A stretch of DNA of 64,000 nucleotides from Actinopolyspora halophila DSM 43834 (GCF_000371785.1 NZ_AQUI01000002.1:248001-312000), one strand, 5' to 3'. Counted from the first letter of the stretch, positions 30,788-40,297 are shown. Notes: generated by a model from the letters alone, not told the origin. Numbers and translations are program-made.

Positions 30788-31145
30788 CCCGCACCCCGCT
30801 CGCCTGCCAGTCGCCCCGGCCTCGTTTTCACCCCGGAACGAGGCCGGGGCGCCTTCGTTTCCCGCCCCGCTCTCCGTGCTCGATCTCTTTCGGGAATCGG
30901 TTTTTCCGTTCCGGTCGGAAGTCAACGGAATCGAAAAGTGTCCTGAAGTGAACAGAACGTGCTCGTAACAGTCTGCCCTGCGTATTCGTCTTCAGGGCGT
31001 GTTTTCGCTCGCGCCGTCCGGCAGTAGGGTTCCCCCGGAATTCCGGGTCGGGAAGTGTGCTGTGCGAACAATTCGGCTCCGCGCGTGATCGCGAATCGTG
31101 AGCCGGCACGACGCCCCGCATTCGATCCACGGAACTGGAGCGAGC
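30788..31145. other. Intergenic region with terminator
   Basis: This 358-bp gap holds the lectin gene's terminator (30813-30850) and, downstream, lower-GC sequence (about 30870-31000, e.g. CGATCTCTTTCGGGAATCGG). GGAACTGGAG precedes the SDR start. No gene is supported. Confidence 0.5.
30813..30850. terminator. Terminator after lectin gene
   Basis: A 14-base stem: GCCCCGGCCTCGTT (30813-30826) and AACGAGGCCGGGGC (30837-30850) with a 10-base loop, about 25 bases after the stop. It is followed by GCCTTCGTTT, a weak T-rich tail. Confidence 0.8.
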
Positions 31146-31937
31146 ATGGACCGTCTCGAACGACGCAGGGCACTGGTCACCGGTGCGGCTTCGGGGATAG
31201 GGCAGGCGACCGCGCTGCGGTTGCTCGACGAGGGCGCGCTGCTGGTCGCCGCGGACATCTCCGCGGAGGGGCTGGCCGAAACGCGGCGGCGGGCCGAGCA
31301 GGCGGGCACCGCCGAACGGTTGACCACGATATCGCTGGACACCGCCGACGAGGAGTCGGTGATCGCCACGGTCGGCGAGGCCGTGCGGTGGCTCGGCGGG
31401 CTCGACGTGCTGGTGAACTCGGCGGGAATCCTGCGCGCGGCACACACCCACGAGACCTCGCTGGAACTGTGGAACCGGATCGTCACGGTCAACCTGACCG
31501 GAACTTTCCTGGTCACCAGGCAGGCCCTTCCCGCACTGCTGGAAAGCGATCACGGGGTGGTGGTCAACTTCAGCTCCACCTCGGCCTCCTTCGCCCACCC
31601 GTACATGGCCGCATACGCCGCCAGCAAGGGCGGCATCCAGTCCTTCACGCACACGCTGGCCACCGAGTACGCCGCGCAGGGGCTGCGCGCGGTCTGCGTC
31701 GCCCCGGGCAGCATCAAGAGCGGCATCACCGACGAGACCCCGAACCACCTGCCCGCCGACGCGGACATGTCGCTGTTCGCCAAGCTCTCCCCGGCGCTGC
31801 GCACCGAGCAGCGGGCGGGCGGGGCCACGATGGCAGGCCCGGAGACCGTGGCCGGTGTGGTGGCGATGCTGGCCTCCGACGACGGGGCCTTCACCACCGG
31901 TACGGAGATCCGCATCGACGGCGGCACCCACGCGTAG
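31146..31937 (+). CDS. Short-chain dehydrogenase/reductase
   Basis: A 263-aa classical SDR. Rossmann motif ALVTGAASGIGQATALRL, NSAG, catalytic Ser in NFSSTSA, YAASKGG catalytic Tyr/Lys and the C-terminal GAFTTGTEIRIDGGTH. ATG 31146 after GGAACTGGAG. Substrate unknown; monocistronic and convergent with the arginine deiminase gene. Confidence 0.9.
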   Translation: MDRLERRRALVTGAASGIGQATALRLLDEGALLVAADISAEGLAETRRRAEQAGTAERLTTISLDTADEESVIATVGEAVRWLGGLDVLVNSAGILRAAHTHETSLELWNRIVTVNLTGTFLVTRQALPALLESDHGVVVNFSSTSASFAHPYMAAYAASKGGIQSFTHTLATEYAAQGLRAVCVAPGSIKSGITDETPNHLPADADMSLFAKLSPALRTEQRAGGATMAGPETVAGVVAMLASDDGAFTTGTEIRIDGGTHA

Positions 31938-31992
31938 GGGCTGCGTCGGCCCCGTCCGCTCAGGGAATCGCTCGGCGAAGCGCGGTGGAGAA

Positions 31993-32018
31993 CTCCCGGT
32001 TTTAGGCAAAACTGCAAG
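31993..32018. terminator. TCCCAGTT-type hairpin, copy 4
   Basis: CTCCCGGTTTTAGGC-AAAACTGCAAG retains the loop TAGGC and the left arm, but the right arm has GCAAG in place of GGGAG, so it pairs over fewer bases. It lies about 56 bases after the SDR stop, between convergent genes. Confidence 0.55.
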
Positions 32019-32024
32019 TCCCCT

Positions 32025-32057
32025 GTGGACCTCGAGTGGACCTCGAGTGGACCTCGA
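32025..32057. repeat. Three perfect 11-bp tandem repeats
   Basis: GTGGACCTCGA occurs three times without change, 32025-32057, in the convergent gap just before the arginine deiminase stop codon. Confidence 0.9.
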
Positions 32058-32073
32058 CCCGCCGGGGGTGCCG

Positions 32074-33273
32074 CTAGTCCAGTCCCTCCCGCACGACCGG
32101 GGAGGACATGCAGCGCGGCCCGCCGCGACCGGAGCCCAGCTCGGAGCCGCTGATGCGCAGCACCTCGATGCCCGCGTCCTCCAGCCGCGCGTTGGTCTCC
32201 ACGTTGCGTTCGTAGGCCACCACCGTGCCGGGCGAGACCGCGAGGGTGTTGTTGCCGTCCTCCCACTGCTCGCGCTCGGCGGTCACCGGGTCCAGCCCGG
32301 TGTCGATCACCCGCAGTCGCTCCAGGTCCATGGCCTCGGCCGCGGCGCGCAGGAACGGTTCCGGACCGGACACCTTGATCCCGTCCCCGGCGGGACGCAG
32401 CACGTAGGCGGTCAGGTGGTCCTGGATCGCCGGATACATCACCACGGCGTCCCGATCGACCATGGTGCACACCGTGTCCAGGTGCATCGAGGCCCGCGTC
32501 TGCGTGATCGGCACGGCCAGCACGGTGTGCGCGAGCCCGTCGGTGAACATGGACCGCGCCAACGACTCGGCCCCGGCCGGTGTGGTGCGCTCGCCGACCC
32601 CGACGGCGACCACGCCCGGAGCCAGCAGCAGTATGTCCCCGCCCTCCACCGGGGCGGAGTGCGCACCGTAGGCGCGTGCGGACTGCGCGAACCTCGGGTG
32701 GTAGGCGTAGACGAGATCGGTCAACGCCGACTCGCGGGTGCGCGCGGGCATGGCCAACGAGGTCACCGCCACCCTGTCGCCGATCCACACCGAGGAGTCC
32801 CTGGTGAACAGCAGGTTCGGCAACGGGTCGATCGCGAAGTCGTGCGGCTGGTGCATCCGCCGCACCAGCGACTGCCCCTCCGCGGCGGGCAGCTCCTCGA
32901 AGGTCATTCCGGCCACCAGGGCCGTGGTCAGCGTCCTGTCGTCCACACTGGCCAGATACGAGCACAGGGTGTCGGCCACCTCGGTGCTCAGCCTGCGCTC
33001 GTCCACGCCGCTGTGCAGTGCGGCCGTCCTGGCGCGGGGATCGGCGAGCGCCTCCGTGATCAGCTCGTCCAGCAGCAGTACCTCGACCCCCCTGCCGCGC
33101 AGCACCTCGGCGAAGGCGTCGTGCTCCTGCTCGGCGCGGTCCACCCAGGGGATCGCGTCGAACAGCAGCTGGTCGTTGTTGCGCGGTGTGAGCCGCTTGA
33201 GTTCCCCGCCGGGGCGGTGCAGCAGCACGGTGCGCAGCGGGCCGACTTCGCTCGTCACGTGTGGAGTGGTCAC
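32074..33273 (-). CDS. arcA: Arginine deiminase
   Basis: A 399-aa enzyme hydrolysing arginine to citrulline and ammonia. The guanidine-deiminase fold is clear: [15 protein letters not shown] (Asp), [12 protein letters not shown] (His), and the nucleophilic Cys in [11 protein letters not shown] near the end. Length matches the family. No ornithine carbamoyltransferase, carbamate kinase or antiporter is nearby, so it is not part of a complete arginine deiminase operon in this window. The ATG start is close to the preferred [14 protein letters not shown]-terminus. Confidence 0.95.
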   Translation of the reverse strand: MTTPHVTSEVGPLRTVLLHRPGGELKRLTPRNNDQLLFDAIPWVDRAEQEHDAFAEVLRGRGVEVLLLDELITEALADPRARTAALHSGVDERRLSTEVADTLCSYLASVDDRTLTTALVAGMTFEELPAAEGQSLVRRMHQPHDFAIDPLPNLLFTRDSSVWIGDRVAVTSLAMPARTRESALTDLVYAYHPRFAQSARAYGAHSAPVEGGDILLLAPGVVAVGVGERTTPAGAESLARSMFTDGLAHTVLAVPITQTRASMHLDTVCTMVDRDAVVMYPAIQDHLTAYVLRPAGDGIKVSGPEPFLRAAAEAMDLERLRVIDTGLDPVTAEREQWEDGNNTLAVSPGTVVAYERNVETNARLEDAGIEVLRISGSELGSGRGGPRCMSSPVVREGLD

Positions 33274-33386
33274 GGCCCCGCAGCCTAGCGCTGTTGAGCG
33301 AGAATGGCCGCATTCGGCGCGAAATTCGAAGGATCGTTAAGCACGAGCGCACACTGGGGTTCAGTTCGTTGCGTCCGGCTGTGCGA

Positions 33387-34250
33387 TCAGGGCAGCCAGC
33401 CCACCCGCCCGCGCAACAGGGCATAGCCGAGGAAGGCCACTACGTCGATCAACGCGTGTCCGACGACCAGCGCCCACAGCCGGTCGGTCCGTTGCCACAC
33501 CCGGCCGTAGACCAACCCCATGACCACGTTGCCGACGAATCCGCCGAAGCCCTGGTAGAGGTGGTAGGAACCGCGCACCACCGCCGACAACCACAGCGCT
33601 CCGTTCTCGCGGAGCCCGAGCTGACGCAGCCGGGTGAGCAGATAACCGACGACCAGCATCTCCTCGGCGAAGGAGTTCCCCAGGGCAGACAGGACCAGTA
33701 CCGGTGCCCGCCACCACGCGTCATCCAGAGTGGACGGTTGTACGGACAGGTTCAGGCCGAGCGAGTGAGCCAGCAGGTACAGCCCCAGGCCGGGGACGCC
33801 GATGAGCGCGGCCATCCCCGCGCCGCCCGCGCAGTCTCCCCGGATGCGGTCCCCGCGCAGCCCCACCGAACGCAGCGCGATGCCGCCCCGCCACAGCAGG
33901 TAGGCCCCCAGCGCTCCCCAGGCGAACAGCCGCAGGATGTTGACGAGCTGCTGCGCAAGGTCCAGCAGCCCGAGAGTCGAACGCGAGGAGTTGATCGCCA
34001 CCGCCTGCTCGCCGAGCCCCTCGGGCCGCAGCAGCGCGTCGAGCAGCGAGAGCAGGCTCTGCACCCCGGCCATGCCCAGGGTGATAGCGAAGACGATCAG
34101 CAGCTCGGCGACGATCGCCCGGCGTTCGCGGCGGGTGGTGACCGTGCTCGGTTCGGTGGGACGGGGCGGGAAGAGCCAGTCACGCAGCACGGAGCGGGAA
34201 CGCGTCGCGGGAGGCTCGGGCAGCGCTTGCCCCGAAGTGGAGGTGCTCAC
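33387..34250 (-). CDS. CPBP-family intramembrane protease
   Basis: A 287-aa membrane protein of the CAAX-protease/bacteriocin-processing type. Motif 1 is the EE in SFAEEMLVVGYLLTRL, motif 2 the RGSYHLYQGFGG stretch, and motif 3 the GHALIDVVAFLGYAL His/Asp. Multiple hydrophobic helices flank them. GTG 34250 is used; an ATG at 34292 is possible, and neither has a strong ribosome binding site. Substrate unknown. Confidence 0.87.
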   Translation of the reverse strand: MSTSTSGQALPEPPATRSRSVLRDWLFPPRPTEPSTVTTRRERRAIVAELLIVFAITLGMAGVQSLLSLLDALLRPEGLGEQAVAINSSRSTLGLLDLAQQLVNILRLFAWGALGAYLLWRGGIALRSVGLRGDRIRGDCAGGAGMAALIGVPGLGLYLLAHSLGLNLSVQPSTLDDAWWRAPVLVLSALGNSFAEEMLVVGYLLTRLRQLGLRENGALWLSAVVRGSYHLYQGFGGFVGNVVMGLVYGRVWQRTDRLWALVVGHALIDVVAFLGYALLRGRVGWLP

Positions 34251-34460
34251 CCGGGGCACTCTAACCAAGGCAGCGGCTCGTGCCGTGCTCACCGACGGCC
34301 CGGCGGGGAGGCCGTCCAGGCCGCGGGAGCTCGGCGCCGGAGGCGCGGAAGACCGTTCCGGCGCGGCGGCAGCTGTTGGTGAGCGGGCCTGTGGACGGCC
34401 GCGTTCGCTGTGGGAACCCGTCCCCTTGAGGCCGAGCGCGAAACCGTCAACGGCGGCGGG

Positions 34461-35231
34461 TCAGCGCTGGGCGGCCAGGAACGGGCACCCCATCAGCCTG
34501 CGCAGTTCGGTGCTCAGTTGCTCGGAGTCCTCCACCGGCTGGGAGAACCCGATGCGCACGTCGTGGTCCCCGTCCGCGGCCTCCACCCGGAGGCGAACCC
34601 CGTAGCGGTCCAGCCCGAGCGGGCGCAGGTGCCCGCCGCGCAGCCGGACGGGCAGATACCGGGTGAGCAGCCCGACCACGTCCCGGTGTGACAGCTCGAG
34701 GTGGCGCAGCCACCCGTCCTCGTAGAGGCAGAAGGGATCGGGCTCGGCCGCCGCGAACTCGCCGGGCTCCAGCGATTCGGTGCTCTCCGAGTCGGCCAGC
34801 ACCAGCGAGACGGTCTCCAGCCGCAGGACCGTCGCCCCGTGGCCCGCGTCCAGCAGGCGCGGGTCGGGCCGCTGCTCGGCCACGCGCAGGACTTCGCGGT
34901 GGGCCGTTTCCGGGTCGGGCATCCGCAACCTGCCGGTGAGCCAGAGCAGCCCACGCACGGGCTCGCGCAGGCGTACCGGGGCGGAGTCGGTCACTTCGAG
35001 CACGCCCGTGAGCTCCCCGCGCGGGTTCTGCCACGCAGTGGCCACCAACGGGTGCTCGTCAGCCAGCAGCACGGCCGCGGTGCCGTCCGCGTGCACGTGG
35101 TGCAGCAGCGGCCGCGCGCGGCTGGAGGTCTCGCCGGACGGCAGTACGGTCGCTCGCCCACCGCGTTTCGCGATGGTGCGGGCCCGCTCGGCCGGGGCTG
35201 GAGTCGCGGGCCTGCGAGCGGTCTCGTGCAT
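34461..35231 (-). CDS. DUF2470-containing protein
   Basis: A 256-aa protein. The N-terminal half looks like a split-barrel flavin/heme-binding domain (ERARTIAKRGGRATVLPSG, LHHVHADGTAAVLLADEHPLV) and the C-terminal half (about 170-250: LSHRDVVGLLTRYLPVRLRGG, VRIGFSQPVEDSEQL) matches DUF2470, found in heme-oxygenase-like and glutamyl-tRNA-reductase-binding proteins. A role in heme biology is plausible. ATG at 35231. Confidence 0.82.
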   Translation of the reverse strand: MHETARRPATPAPAERARTIAKRGGRATVLPSGETSSRARPLLHHVHADGTAAVLLADEHPLVATAWQNPRGELTGVLEVTDSAPVRLREPVRGLLWLTGRLRMPDPETAHREVLRVAEQRPDPRLLDAGHGATVLRLETVSLVLADSESTESLEPGEFAAAEPDPFCLYEDGWLRHLELSHRDVVGLLTRYLPVRLRGGHLRPLGLDRYGVRLRVEAADGDHDVRIGFSQPVEDSEQLSTELRRLMGCPFLAAQR

Positions 35232-35456
35232 TGCTCACCTCTCGAGGGGACGCGCTGGCCGGATCGGAACCGCTCCGGGGAGAACATGCCGGACGAGCGA
35301 CTGCCCTCGCCCGTGGCGCTCACGAGCGCTCGTGCGCGCCACGGGCGAGACCCGCGGAGCTACTTAGGCGACCCTAACTCGAATGGGGTGGATCTGGGAA
35401 TGGCCCGTTCGGGTTGGGAGGACTGTCGGCGGTGCCGGTTGCTTGGGTGGCCGCTT

Positions 35457-35560
35457 GGCGGAACCTCTCGCGGGCTCTCGCTCCGGCGAGGCCCGACATC
35501 GGGTAGGCACCTACACAACGTCGGGCCTTCCTCGCGAGAGCACCACGAGAGAACCCGCGG
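35457..35560 (+). repeat. Family-A inverted repeat, copy A5
   Basis: The core at 35492-35525 pairs CCCGACATCGGGTAG with CTACACAACGTCGGG around loop GCAC. Outer arms GGCTCTCGCTCC and CTCGCGAGAGC pair. Preceded by CGGCGGTGCCGG, which also precedes copies A6 and A10. Confidence 0.85.
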
Positions 35561-35727
35561 TCGGCCGGGCTGCGTGGGCTCAGAGTGCTTGGGTTGGACG
35601 GTGTCCTTCTTCTGGGAGTTCCGGTTCGGGGTTGGTGCTGCGGCGTCGAAGGGAGAAACCCCGAGAACTTCGAACACAAGGGATTCACCCCAACGCGAGC
35701 GCTTCAGCCTACTCAGGACGAGGAGCT

Positions 35728-35832
35728 CCGGTGCGTGAGTCGGATGCGTTGCAAGGCCGGGCCGCTCGCCGCGTAGGTGGCTACTCATCAGCGGCCCAAC
35801 GCTGGCAAGGCTCCGACTCACGTGACGGCTAC
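35728..35832. repeat. Family-B inverted repeat, copy B2
   Basis: The apex GTAG-GTGG-CTAC (35773-35784) is flanked by GCAAGGCCGGGCCGC and GCGGCCCAACG...GGCAAGG, and ends CGTGAGTCGGATGCG / CGACTCACGTGACGG. It is joined to A5 by module C. Confidence 0.75.
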
Positions 35833-35860
35833 CCGGCCACCCGAGCAGAGCGCCGTCGCG

Positions 35861-37030
35861 TCACAAACCGGCCCAACTCCGCGCGTACGAGGGATCCTCG
35901 CAGGCCGTGGCCGCCTCGCCCATGCGGAGCGGGCGGAAGGTGTCGATCATGACCGCGGTCTCGTCGAACCGCTCGGCGCCGAGCGAGGCCTCCGCGGCCC
36001 CGGGCTGTGGACCGTGGCTGCACCCGGAAGGATGAAGCGAGAGGGAGCCGATCCCTATCCCGGAGCCCTTCCGCGCCTCGTAGTTGCCGCCCACGTAGAA
36101 CATCAACTCGTCCGAGTCCACATTGGCGTGGTTGTACGGGACCGGTACGGCGTCGGGGTGGTAGTCGACCTTGCGCGGGCAGAACGAGCACACCACGAAG
36201 TTGGGCCCCTCGAAGGTCTGGTGCACCGGCGGCGGCTGGTGGATCCGGCCGGTTATGGGCTCGAAGTCGTCGATGTTGAACACCCACGGGTAGAGGCAAC
36301 CGTCCCAGCCGACCACGTCGAAGGGGTGGTGGGCATAGGTCATCCTGGTCACCCCGTGGTGGTGCCGGACGAGCACGTCCACATCGCTTCCCTCCAGCAG
36401 CAGCGGTTCCGTCGGGCCGCGCAGGTCCCGCTCGCAGTACGGCGCGTGCTCCAGGAACTGCCCCTCGGCGCTCAGGTAGCGCTTGGGCGGGGCGATGTGG
36501 CCGGTGGACTCCACGATGTACAACCGGAGCGGCGCACCCTCGTGCGGCACGACCCGGTAGGTGGTCGAGGTGGGCAGCACCACGTAGTCGCCCTCGGAGA
36601 CCTCGAGGGCGCCGTAGACCGTCTCCACCCTGCCCGAGCCGGTCTGCACGTAGCACAGCTCGTCACCGACGGCGTTGCGGTACAGCGGACTGGTGGTGTC
36701 CGGCACCGCGAAGCACACCGCCACGTCCTCGTTGGCGAACAACAGCCTGCGCCCGGTGACCGCGTCGACCGAGTCGTTGGTGAAGCCGAGCTCGCCGGTG
36801 CGGAAGTGCCGCGGCTTCAGCGGCAGGTTGGGCGAGGTGGAGCGCCCGTGCTCGGCCACCGCCTCCGCGGCTACCACGGCCGTGGGCAGACCGCGGTGGT
36901 AGAGCAGCGCCGACTCGGCGGAGAAGCCCTCGATGCCCATCAGCTCCTCGGCATACAGGCTGCCGTCCGGCTGGCGGAACTGAGTGTGCCTCTTGCGGGG
37001 GATCTCGCCCACTTGACGGTAGTACGGCAT
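35861..37030 (-). CDS. hmgA: Homogentisate 1,2-dioxygenase
   Basis: A 389-aa Fe(II) ring-cleaving enzyme of the tyrosine/phenylalanine pathway, producing maleylacetoacetate. A double cupin fold with TGHIAPPKRYLSAEGQFLEHAPYCERDLRGP, HHPFDVVGWDGCLYPWVFNI and the C-terminal metal-ligand region PYNHANVDSDELMFYV and SLHPSGCSHGPQPGA (His, Glu, His). ATG 37030 has GGAGG eight bases upstream. Its length suits the shorter actinobacterial form. Divergent from the fahA operon. Confidence 0.95.
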   Translation of the reverse strand: MPYYRQVGEIPRKRHTQFRQPDGSLYAEELMGIEGFSAESALLYHRGLPTAVVAAEAVAEHGRSTSPNLPLKPRHFRTGELGFTNDSVDAVTGRRLLFANEDVAVCFAVPDTTSPLYRNAVGDELCYVQTGSGRVETVYGALEVSEGDYVVLPTSTTYRVVPHEGAPLRLYIVESTGHIAPPKRYLSAEGQFLEHAPYCERDLRGPTEPLLLEGSDVDVLVRHHHGVTRMTYAHHPFDVVGWDGCLYPWVFNIDDFEPITGRIHQPPPVHQTFEGPNFVVCSFCPRKVDYHPDAVPVPYNHANVDSDELMFYVGGNYEARKGSGIGIGSLSLHPSGCSHGPQPGAAEASLGAERFDETAVMIDTFRPLRMGEAATACEDPSYARSWAGL

Positions 37031-37210
37031 ACCGACCTCCGGTCGATCCGATGTCGAGTTGTCGGGTGCCGCGGTCGGTGAACCCTTCCGCTCGGACGGT
37101 CTCCCGGCTGGATCGCGCGGTGCTCCGTTGCGGTGCGACGACACGCCGTGCGGCCGACTCGTGGACGCTTCCGCCCCCTGCTCGGAGGCCGGTTGCCCCC
37201 GACGATCGGG

Positions 37211-37227
37211 TGTTCGTTTTACGGACA
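37211..37227. promoter_or_regulatory. Candidate operator in tyrosine-catabolism promoter
   Basis: TGTTCGTTTTACGGACA is a 17-bp imperfect palindrome (arms TGTTCG/CGGACA, one mismatch) in the divergent hmgA-fahA gap. The IclR regulator encoded nearby could bind it. Confidence 0.35.
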
Positions 37228-37257
37228 CTTTTGTTCACTACCCGGCACGGCATTAGC

Positions 37258-38130
37258 GTGGCACTCGTGTCAAGCGCTGTTGAACTCCACGCTCCCGGTC
37301 CGCGCGGTACTCCGCCCCTGCTCGCACGCCTGGCTGACGACGCATCACTGTTCTCGCCTGCCAGCGCGTCCGTCGCTCAGGCGGTCGAGGATCACCTGCG
37401 TGCGCGGGACGGTGAGTACGCGGGGCTACTGGGGCCTATCCTGTGCCAAGTCTCCCGACTGCCGGAACTGATCACCGAACTGGCCAAGGCCAAACCGGCC
37501 GAACCCGTTCCGATGTCGCTGGTCTGCGACACCGGACTCGGTGAGGTGCCGAAAGCACTCTCGATCATCGAAGGCCGTCAGGAACTGCTTTCGCTGCGAA
37601 TGGTCGAGATGCCCGGCCCCTCGGACGTGGACGACGTCTGGTTGGAACGCGTCTCCGAATTCGTTCCCGAGGACGTGGTGCGCGTGGTCGAACCCAGACG
37701 GGGTGAGGGGTGGCTCGACAGTGTGCGTCGGGTCGCCGAGTTCGGCTGCTGGCCGAAGCTGCGCTCCGGCGGGCAGACCGTCGAATCCTTCCCCAGCGTC
37801 GACGTGGTGGCCGAGTTCCTGGCCGTGGCCACCACGCTGGACGTTCCGTTCAAGGTGACCGCGGGCATGCCGAGGGCGGTGCGCCGCACCGACTCGGAAA
37901 CCGGATTCCCGTACCACGGTTTCCTGAACCTGCTGGTGGCCGTGGGGCGCGCGTTGTCGGGCCAGGACGTGCGCGGGGCGCTCGCCAGCACCGACGCGGC
38001 GGAGCTCGCGGCGGAGGCGGGTTCGTTCTCCGACGAGGCCGCCAAGGCGGTGCGCGGGGTGTTCGCCTCCTACGGGGCGAACTCGCCCACCGATCCCGTG
38101 TCCGATCTCGTCGAGTTGGAACTGTTGTGA
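37258..38130 (+). CDS. Unknown protein in homogentisate operon
   Basis: A 290-aa soluble protein without a signal peptide. It alternates beta-strands and helices (VPMSLVCDTGLGEVPKAL, VRVVEPRRGEGWLDSVRRVAEFGCWPKLRSGG, VPFKVTAGMPRAVRR, YHGFLNLLVAVGRAL), suggesting a barrel-like fold. The FKVTAGMPRAVRR and HGFLNLL motifs are shared with a family I remember only as hypothetical. GTG 37258 is taken as the start. Its stop overlaps fahA by four bases (GTGA), so a function in tyrosine breakdown is likely but unproven. Confidence 0.8.
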   Translation: MALVSSAVELHAPGPRGTPPLLARLADDASLFSPASASVAQAVEDHLRARDGEYAGLLGPILCQVSRLPELITELAKAKPAEPVPMSLVCDTGLGEVPKALSIIEGRQELLSLRMVEMPGPSDVDDVWLERVSEFVPEDVVRVVEPRRGEGWLDSVRRVAEFGCWPKLRSGGQTVESFPSVDVVAEFLAVATTLDVPFKVTAGMPRAVRRTDSETGFPYHGFLNLLVAVGRALSGQDVRGALASTDAAELAAEAGSFSDEAAKAVRGVFASYGANSPTDPVSDLVELELL

Positions 38131-39332
38131 GCTGGATCGAGGACCCGGAGTTCACTCCGGATCACCCCTTCGGGCCGCAGACCCTGCCCTACGGAGTACT
38201 GGGAACGGCGGCAGGCCCGACGGTGGCGGTGCGGGTCGGCAGGCACGCCATCCCGCTGCGCGGCATCGCCGAGGAGCTCGGACCGCGGTTGTCCGAGCTC
38301 GTCGGGGGGTCTTCACTGGACCCGCTGCTCGCGGCGGGCCGCCCCGCGTGGCGGGAACTGCGGGAACGCCTGCTCGAAGTGGTCCACGCCGACCGCGCTC
38401 CGGCGGGCGCCGAACTGCTGCGCACCGACTGGCACACCCAGTTGCTGCCGTTCACCGTCTCCGACTTCGTGGACTTCTACTCCTCCAAACACCACGCGGA
38501 GAACGTCGGGAGGATATTCCGGCGGGATGCGGAACCGCTGCTGCCGAACTGGACGCACCTGCCGGTCGGCTACCACGGCCGCTCCGGAACCGTGTTCGTC
38601 TCCGGAACGGACGTCACCCGCCCGAACGGTCAACGCCGGGTCTCCGGCGACCCCACCCCGGTCTTCGGGCCGACCCGCAGGTTGGACTTCGAGGCCGAGG
38701 TGGGTTTCGTCTGCGGAGGCGAACCGACCGCCTGGGTGGGCACGGAGGACTTCGCCGAGCACGTGCTCGGGGCGGTGCTGGTCAACGACTGGTCGGCCCG
38801 CGACATCCAGTCGTGGGAGTACCAGCCGTTGGGGCCGTTCCTCGCCAAGTCGTTCGCGACGTCGATCTCGGGGTGGATCACCCCGCTGGAGGCGCTGGAA
38901 CACGCCAGGGTCCCCACCACGGGGGAGGAACACGGGGTGCAGGACTACCTGACCGAACAACAGCCGTGGGGGCTCGACCTGCGGCTGGAGGTCCGGTGCA
39001 ACGACACGTTGCTGTCCGGTCCGCCGTTCGCGGAGATGTACTGGTCGCCCGCGCAGCAGCTCGCCCACATGACCGTCAACGGAAGCCCGGTCCGGCCGGG
39101 GGACCTGTTCGCCTCGGGAACGGTTTCGGGGCCGAAACCGGACCAGCGGGGGTGCCTGCTCGAACTCACCTGGGGCGGTTCGGAACCCGTCACACTCGAG
39201 GACGGCGAGCAGCGGACCTTCCTGCAGGACGGGGACAGGGTGATGCTGAGCGCGACCGCACCCGGCGAGCACGGCTCGGTGGTCGGGCTCGGCAACGTGG
39301 CCGGGACGATCCTCCCGGCCGTTCGGAGGTAG
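38127..39332 (+). CDS. fahA: Fumarylacetoacetase
   Basis: A 401-aa hydrolase cleaving fumarylacetoacetate to fumarate and acetoacetate, the last step of tyrosine catabolism. FTVSDFVDFYSSKHHAENVG, LPVGYHGRSGTVFVSGTDV, then the metal-binding FEAEVGFVCGGEPTAW and VLVNDWSARDIQSWEYQPLGPFLAKSF are all diagnostic. Full-length compared with the family (~400-420). Start GTG 38127 overlapping the upstream stop. Followed at once by an IclR regulator. Confidence 0.96.
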   Translation: MSWIEDPEFTPDHPFGPQTLPYGVLGTAAGPTVAVRVGRHAIPLRGIAEELGPRLSELVGGSSLDPLLAAGRPAWRELRERLLEVVHADRAPAGAELLRTDWHTQLLPFTVSDFVDFYSSKHHAENVGRIFRRDAEPLLPNWTHLPVGYHGRSGTVFVSGTDVTRPNGQRRVSGDPTPVFGPTRRLDFEAEVGFVCGGEPTAWVGTEDFAEHVLGAVLVNDWSARDIQSWEYQPLGPFLAKSFATSISGWITPLEALEHARVPTTGEEHGVQDYLTEQQPWGLDLRLEVRCNDTLLSGPPFAEMYWSPAQQLAHMTVNGSPVRPGDLFASGTVSGPKPDQRGCLLELTWGGSEPVTLEDGEQRTFLQDGDRVMLSATAPGEHGSVVGLGNVAGTILPAVRR

Positions 39333-39336
39333 CACG

Positions 39337-40041
39337 ATGAACACCGGATCGGCTCGGTCCGCCCGGGAACCCACTCCGGAACCGGAGCGGGAACCGGCCG
39401 GGGCGACCTCGACGAAGGAGAGCTCGTTGACCCTGGAGCGCGGTCTGAACCTGCTCCAGGCCGTGGCCGACGCGGACAGCGAGGCTCCCACGATCAGTGA
39501 TCTCGCTGCTGGTGTCGGGGTCAGCCGAGCCGCGGTGTACCGCCTGCTCGGGCCGCTGCAGAGCCGCGGCCTGGTGCGTCGGGAGGGTTCCAGGGTGCGG
39601 CTGGGACTGGGCGTGCTGTGGCTGGCGGGCAAGGTCGTTCCGCAGCTGCGGTTCGCCGCCCTGCCCGCGCTGCGCGCGCTGGCGGAACGGGTGGGTGCGA
39701 CCGTGCACCTGACCGTCGCCGACGGCAACGAGGCGCAGGCGATCGCCGTGGTCGAACCCTCGTGGACGAGCTACCACATCTCCTACCGGGTCGGCACCAG
39801 GCACTCGGTGCAGCGCGGGGCGGCGGGTCGTGCGGTCGACCTCCCCGCGGACGGGCCGAAATGGGTGACCAGCACCGGCGAGCTGCAGCCGGGCGCCTAC
39901 GGGGTGGCCGCTCCGGTTCGGGGTGTTCCCGGGCTGCGGGCCAGCGTCGGCGTGGTGGCGATGGAACCGCTCTCCCCGGACGAGGTGGGACCGCTGGTGG
40001 TGCAGTGCTGTGCCTCGGTGGCCGAGGCGCTGGGGCAGTAG
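39337..40041 (+). CDS. IclR-family transcriptional regulator
   Basis: A 234-aa regulator. The N-terminal winged helix (about 33-85: LERGLNLLQAVADADSEAPTISDLAAGVGVSRAAVYRLLGPLQSRGLV) precedes an effector-binding domain with VHLTVADGNEAQAIAVVEP and HSVQRGAAGRAV. It is shorter than usual (~250-270), with a truncated central part. ATG 39337 after GGAGGT. Four bases after fahA, so it is in the operon and probably controls it. Confidence 0.9.
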   Translation: MNTGSARSAREPTPEPEREPAGATSTKESSLTLERGLNLLQAVADADSEAPTISDLAAGVGVSRAAVYRLLGPLQSRGLVRREGSRVRLGLGVLWLAGKVVPQLRFAALPALRALAERVGATVHLTVADGNEAQAIAVVEPSWTSYHISYRVGTRHSVQRGAAGRAVDLPADGPKWVTSTGELQPGAYGVAAPVRGVPGLRASVGVVAMEPLSPDEVGPLVVQCCASVAEALGQ

Positions 40042-40297
40042 GGTTTCCTCGGCCCGGTCCGCCGTGGACGGAACCGCCGCGACGCGCCGCCCCGCGGCCC
40101 GGTGGAACGTTGCGCGCGAAACGTCCCACCGGGGGAGGGAACAGCACTTTCACCGGGTGTGTCGCCCCACCCTCCGGCCCCCGGTAAGCCGTTCCGGCGA
40201 AATTCCGCGAACACGCGCGTTCGATGTTGACTGACCCCGGAAACGGCGGGTTGGCTTTTTTCGCTGTCGAACCGCGAAGTCCAACCGGGGTGAGCGA

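Larger units (their letters stand above)
35232..35860. other. Intergenic region with repeat modules A, C and B
   Basis: A 629-bp gap without supported genes. It carries family-A copy A5 (35457-35560), a linker module C (35577-35622), and family-B copy B2 (35728-35832), in that order. The segment 35232-35400 contains the ACGCTCACGAGCGCTCGTGCG self-complementary stretch near 35318 and is otherwise plain. Confidence 0.7.
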
